Below are positions 14,911 through 18,147 of a stretch of 18,147 nt of DNA, piece after piece; the stretch's first letter is position 1, and each line of letters opens with the position of its first letter. The DNA comes from Bacteroidales bacterium UBA3389 (lineage in GTDB: Bacteria > Bacteroidota > Bacteroidia > Bacteroidales > P3): NCBI GenBank assembly GCA_002358835.1, contig DEPP01000089.1:1-18147 (forward strand), in the 5' to 3' direction. A model generated the notes under the pieces. It was given only the letters and a program-made list of their open reading frames with translations. It ran no database searches and had not been told where the DNA came from. The position numbers and the translations under genes are program-made.

Positions 14911-14940
14911 TTGCCGATTCGTTGGAAAGTTGTATCTTTG
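14911..14940 (+). promoter_or_regulatory. Promoter of the pepD operon
   Basis: TTG at 14911-14913, a 19-base spacer and TATCTTTG at 14933-14940 fit the Bacteroidetes promoter exactly. The ATG is at 14987, giving a leader of about 40 nt. Confidence 0.8.
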
Positions 14941-14986
14941 AACTCGCAAAATATTTAATGAGATAATAATAAAAAAACATAAAAAC

Positions 14987-16441
14987 ATGACACAAAACAA
15001 TGTATTGAAAGGTTTGAAACCTGAAGGCGTATTTAGATTTTTTGAAGAAATATTGGCAGTTCCAAGACCTTCGAAAAGAGAAGAGAAAATGACAGAATAT
15101 TTGATGAATTGGGCAAAAGCAAGGTCTTTGGAGCATGAAAGAGATGAAATAGGTAACGTAATAATTCGCAAACAAGCTACTTCGGGAATGGAAAACAAGC
15201 CTTGGGTTTGTTTACAGTCGCATATAGATATGGTTTGTGAGAAAAACAGCGACAAGGTCTTCGATTTCGATAAAGATGCCATTGTTCCGGTTTTGCAAGG
15301 TGAGTGGTTAATGGCAGATGGCACTACTTTGGGGGCAGATGATGGTATAGGAGTTGCCACAGCTCTTGCAATATTGGACGCAAACGATATAGAACACGGA
15401 CCAATAGAATGTTTGTTTACAGTTGATGAAGAAACAGGATTATCAGGAGCAAGTGCTTTGAGTTCGGAGGCTTTGAAAAGTAGAATATTACTTAATTTGG
15501 ATTCAGAGGATGAGGGAGAAATATTCATAGGCTGTGCAGGCGGTGTGGATACTTTGGCAAAGTTGCCGTTCGATAAAGAAGAAACTCCTGCCGGTGCTTA
15601 TTTCAGAATATATGTTAAAGGATTGAAAGGCGGTCATTCGGGAGATGATATAAACAAAGGCTTGGGTTGTGCAAACAAATTGTTGAATCGTATTTTGTGG
15701 GCAGCAGATAAGGAAATGGATATGAGATTGGCAACATTTGATGGTGGAAATCTTCGCAATGCAATAGCAAGAGAAGCATACGCAGATGTTGTTGTGATGG
15801 AACAAGAGGCTGAAGACTTAAAGCAATTGGTAGCAAAATATTCTGATGAGTTGAAATACGAGTTCCGATCAACAGAACCAAATATGCAAGTAGGAATAGA
15901 AGCAATACCAATGCCTGAATTCGTAGTTGATATGTTGAGTCAGGATAATCTACTCAATGTTTTGTATGCTTGTCCTCACGGAGTATTGTCAATGAGTCGC
16001 GAAATACCGGGATTTGTAGAAACTTCAACAAACTTAGCAAGCGTAAAAATGCAAGAAGGTTACTTTATGATAACCACATCTCAACGTTCAAGCCTTGAAA
16101 GTGCAAAAGATGCGGCAGCAAGTCGTGTTGAGAGTTGCTTCTTGCTAGCAGGTGCAGATGTAGAACATACAGATGGTTATCCGGGTTGGTCTCCTAATAC
16201 TGACAGTTATGTGTTGAAAGTAGCAGTTGAGTCATACAAGAGATTATTTGGAAAAGAACCGGTGGTAAGAGCAATACACGCAGGTTTGGAATGTGGATTG
16301 ATAGGAGAAAAGTATCAAGGTATGGATATGATTTCCTATGGTCCGACATTGAGAGGAGTACACTCTCCGGAAGAACGCTTAGAGATTGCGACCGTAGAGT
16401 TATTCTGGCGTCATACATTGGATATTTTGAAAAATATATAA
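14987..16441 (+). CDS. pepD: Aminoacyl-histidine dipeptidase (peptidase D, M20C)
   Basis: PepD is a cytoplasmic zinc-dependent dipeptidase with broad specificity, including Xaa-His. The 484-aa protein has the M20 metal site: His79-x-Asp81 (SHIDMVCEKN), Asp118 or Asp119 in TTLGADDGIGVA, the catalytic glutamate pair 148/149 in TVDEETGLSG, and Asp172 in LLNLDSEDEGE. The C-terminal HSPEERLEI motif near residue 463 supplies the last ligand. The lid/dimerisation domain lies between about 190 and 385 (GLKGGHSGDDINKG at its start). All key residues are present. It is followed at 44 bases by a small membrane protein and then by pepP, so the unit seems devoted to peptide use. A 239-codon open frame on the opposite strand (15528-14809) overlaps its first third and is a shadow. 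Confidence 0.96.
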   Translation: MTQNNVLKGLKPEGVFRFFEEILAVPRPSKREEKMTEYLMNWAKARSLEHERDEIGNVIIRKQATSGMENKPWVCLQSHIDMVCEKNSDKVFDFDKDAIVPVLQGEWLMADGTTLGADDGIGVATALAILDANDIEHGPIECLFTVDEETGLSGASALSSEALKSRILLNLDSEDEGEIFIGCAGGVDTLAKLPFDKEETPAGAYFRIYVKGLKGGHSGDDINKGLGCANKLLNRILWAADKEMDMRLATFDGGNLRNAIAREAYADVVVMEQEAEDLKQLVAKYSDELKYEFRSTEPNMQVGIEAIPMPEFVVDMLSQDNLLNVLYACPHGVLSMSREIPGFVETSTNLASVKMQEGYFMITTSQRSSLESAKDAAASRVESCFLLAGADVEHTDGYPGWSPNTDSYVLKVAVESYKRLFGKEPVVRAIHAGLECGLIGEKYQGMDMISYGPTLRGVHSPEERLEIATVELFWRHTLDILKNI

Positions 16442-16485
16442 GCATAACAAAAGATTGAGTTTAAGAATTAAAACGGTAAAACATT

Positions 16486-16893
16486 ATGTATAAACTTCCA
16501 ACCAAATATATAGTTATAGCAATTGTAGCAGTACTTGCCTTTGTTGGTATTGCAATGTTCGGAATGCCTATTTACCGAGTATGGTCTCAAGAAATGAGAG
16601 GTAAAGCTCAACTTGCAGAAGCTGAACAAAACAGAAGAATCAAGATTGAAGAAGCAAGGGCTAATTTGGAAGCAGAAAAGCTTAATGCAAAAGCAGAAAT
16701 CGAAAGAGCAAAAGGAGCTGCCGAGGCAATAAAGATTGAAAATGGTACGCTTACTCAAACTTACATTCAATATCTTTGGGTAAGAAATCAAAACAATCTT
16801 AACGAGAAGACTGTAATTTATATACCAACCGAAGCAAATCTTCCTATCTTGGAAGCAGGACGCAGAGGCGGTGGTTTGCCAACAGCTCAATAA
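16486..16893 (+). CDS. Small single-pass membrane protein resembling a Band-7/SPFH tail
   Basis: The 135-aa product has one transmembrane helix at residues 8-28 (YIVIAIVAVLAFVGIAMFG). It then has an Ala/Glu/Lys-rich coiled coil from about 35 to 85 (GKAQLAEAEQNRRIKIEEA, EAEKLNAKAEIERAKGAAEA) and a conserved-looking end, QYLWVRNQNNLNEKTVIYIPTEANLPILEAG. This is the layout of the C-terminal tail of SPFH/Band 7 proteins (HflK/HflC, flotillin type), but the SPFH core that should lie between helix and coil is absent. It may be an independent family or a truncated derivative; the clean ATG, stop and operon position argue against decay. It probably forms oligomers in the membrane. It lies 44 bases after pepD and 38 before pepP. 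The function is unknown. Confidence 0.8.
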   Translation: MYKLPTKYIVIAIVAVLAFVGIAMFGMPIYRVWSQEMRGKAQLAEAEQNRRIKIEEARANLEAEKLNAKAEIERAKGAAEAIKIENGTLTQTYIQYLWVRNQNNLNEKTVIYIPTEANLPILEAGRRGGGLPTAQ

Positions 16894-16931
16894 CAAAGTA
16901 ATATAGTAAAAACAGATAAACAAATAAAGAA

Positions 16932-18147
16932 ATGTTTGCAAAAGAAACTTACATCAAACGTCGTAAACAATTAATGAAAGATGTAAAACACGGCGTTATT
17001 TTAATGGTAGGAAACGGCGACAGTCCTTTTAACTATCCTGCTAATGTTTATTCATTCCATCAAGACAGCACCTTCAGATATTTTTTCGCACATAACTTGC
17101 AAAACCTTGTGGGAGTTATAGACGTAGATAATCAAGAAGAGTATTTGTTCGGAGAAGACGTAGATATAGAAGATATAATTTGGACAGGTCCTGTTCCAAG
17201 CATGAGAGACAGAGCTTCGGAAATAGGTGTAGAGAATAGCGGAAATATAAATGACTTGCGTAAATTCTTAGATGCAGCTATTTTTGCAGGAAGAAAAGTT
17301 CACTTTGTTCCACCTTACAGAGCGGAAAACGTAAATTTCATTGCTGAACTTTTACATGTAGATCGTAATTACGTGAAAGCTTATGTTTCAGTGGAGTTAA
17401 TCAATGCTTGTGTAAAGCAACGTTCTATCAAGAGCGAAGAAGAAATTGTCGAAATCGAAAAAGCCATCGACACAGCTTACAATATGCACACTACAATGAT
17501 GAAGATGGCAGCCAAAGAGGGAACATACGAATATGAAATAGCTGGAATGATGGAGGGAATGGCTTTAGCCGGCGGTGGTCCTGTATCTTTCCCAATTATT
17601 TTGACAACTCATGGCGAGATTTTGCACGGACATGATCATTCATTGCAAATAAAGAAAGGTCGTATGGTTGTTTCGGATGCAGGATGTGAAAATCCGGAAG
17701 GATACTGCTCTGATATAACACGTTCGGTTCCTGTTGGAGGAAAATTTTCGAGCAGACAAAAAGATATTTATGAAGCAGTGCTTTCTGCACAAACGCTTGT
17801 ACCGAGTCTGATTGCACCCGGAGTAAAGTATTCCGAAATTCACATAGCCGCTGTTACACGTTTGGCAAGCGCTTTGAAAGAGTTAGGATTGATGAAAGGC
17901 AATGTGCAAGATGCAGTTGCCGAAGGAGCGATGGGAATGTTTATGCCACACGGTTTAGGACACATGATGGGACTTGATGTTCACGATATGGAAAACTACG
18001 GCGAAATAAACGTAGGATACGACGACGAAACCATACGAAGCCAACAATTCGGACTAGGATTCCTACGCCTTGGACGCAAACTACAACCGGGATTTGTAAT
18101 GACCGACGAACCGGGTTGCTACTTCATCCCTGCCCTTATCGATAAAT
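16932..18147 (+). CDS. pepP: Xaa-Pro aminopeptidase (M24B), C-terminus cut by window edge
   Basis: The ATG at 16932 opens 405 codons to the right edge, with the C-terminus outside. The N-terminal creatinase-like domain (about 1-170) is followed by a pita-bread M24 metallopeptidase domain. Four of the five metal ligands are visible: Asp in VVSDAGCENPEG and Asp in YCSDITRSVPV, His in PHGLGHMMGLDVHD and Glu in MTDEPGCYF; the fifth (a Glu) would lie beyond the window. The active-site histidine region LTTHGEILHGHDH is present. The enzyme removes N-terminal residues before proline in the cytoplasm. It is the third gene of the pepD unit (38 bases after the Band-7-tail-like gene). A second methionine-proximal start is not needed; MFAKETYIKRR is typical of the Bacteroidetes members. 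Nothing abnormal in the visible part. Confidence 0.93.
   Translation, partial: MFAKETYIKRRKQLMKDVKHGVILMVGNGDSPFNYPANVYSFHQDSTFRYFFAHNLQNLVGVIDVDNQEEYLFGEDVDIEDIIWTGPVPSMRDRASEIGVENSGNINDLRKFLDAAIFAGRKVHFVPPYRAENVNFIAELLHVDRNYVKAYVSVELINACVKQRSIKSEEEIVEIEKAIDTAYNMHTTMMKMAAKEGTYEYEIAGMMEGMALAGGGPVSFPIILTTHGEILHGHDHSLQIKKGRMVVSDAGCENPEGYCSDITRSVPVGGKFSSRQKDIYEAVLSAQTLVPSLIAPGVKYSEIHIAAVTRLASALKELGLMKGNVQDAVAEGAMGMFMPHGLGHMMGLDVHDMENYGEINVGYDDETIRSQQFGLGFLRLGRKLQPGFVMTDEPGCYFIPALIDK

Noticed and set aside
14809..15528. A 239-codon open frame on the minus strand
   Set aside because: It lies opposite the conserved first third of pepD, has a low-complexity Ser/Leu-rich product with no recognisable domain, and no promoter. 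It is a shadow of pepD.
16468..16941. A 157-codon open frame on the minus strand
   Set aside because: It exactly shadows the coiled-coil gene at 16486-16893; its Cys/Phe-rich product is what antisense of Glu/Ala/Lys-rich coding DNA gives.

Overview
The window looks like part of the chromosome of an anaerobic Bacteroidetes, most likely a member of the Bacteroidales. Three observations support this. Promoters fit the Bacteroidetes pattern TTG-N19-TAnnTTTG rather than the sigma70 consensus. The order TPR protein-secG and the sequences of SecG, RlmD, LeuRS and PepD are typical of that group. HydG with a TM1266-type regulator points to [FeFe]-hydrogenase metabolism and so to an anaerobe. Intergenic DNA is AT-rich and Shine-Dalgarno sequences are weak, as is usual there.

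Layout. (1) 1-6354, minus strand: an accessory defence island. A tightly packed operon (gaps of 4-6 nt) encodes, in transcription order, a nuclease-methyltransferase fusion (PD-(D/E)XK nuclease + N6-adenine MTase), a 494-aa protein joining a DGQHR/ParB-like domain to a nucleoside-deoxyribosyltransferase/TIR-like domain, a two-TRD specificity subunit (HsdS), and a small membrane-anchored protein with a Cys/His cluster. A GIY-YIG nuclease gene follows and runs off the left edge. No HsdR translocase is present, so the pair resembles BcgI-type (type IIB) restriction-modification with two extra proteins. (2) 6355-7203: an 849-bp divergent intergenic region with three different tandem arrays (8-bp, 22-bp, 21-bp periods) and promoters facing both ways. 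(3) 7204-8867, plus: TM1266-family regulator and hydG. (4) 8868-8976: a bidirectional terminator between convergent genes. (5) 8977-13432, minus: rpmH-rlmD-leuS. (6) 13636-14649, plus: TPR protein and secG, then a terminator. (7) 14650-14986: a second copy of the 21-bp array and a strong promoter. (8) 14987-18147, plus: pepD, a small Band-7-tail-like membrane protein, and pepP (cut by the right edge).

How the parts work together. The right two thirds is housekeeping (translation, rRNA modification, secretion, peptide breakdown) plus one piece of hydrogenase H-cluster assembly; the hydrogenase itself, HydE and HydF are not here. The left third is the novel part: in the RM-like operon the NDT/TIR-like protein is a candidate nucleotide- or NAD-directed effector, or a regulator, coupled to DNA modification. 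The 21-bp repeat family lies upstream of two unrelated plus-strand promoters and keeps the same stop-free frame (a seven-residue peptide repeat) at both loci. Whether that reflects coding, regulation or a selfish repeat cannot be decided from this window.
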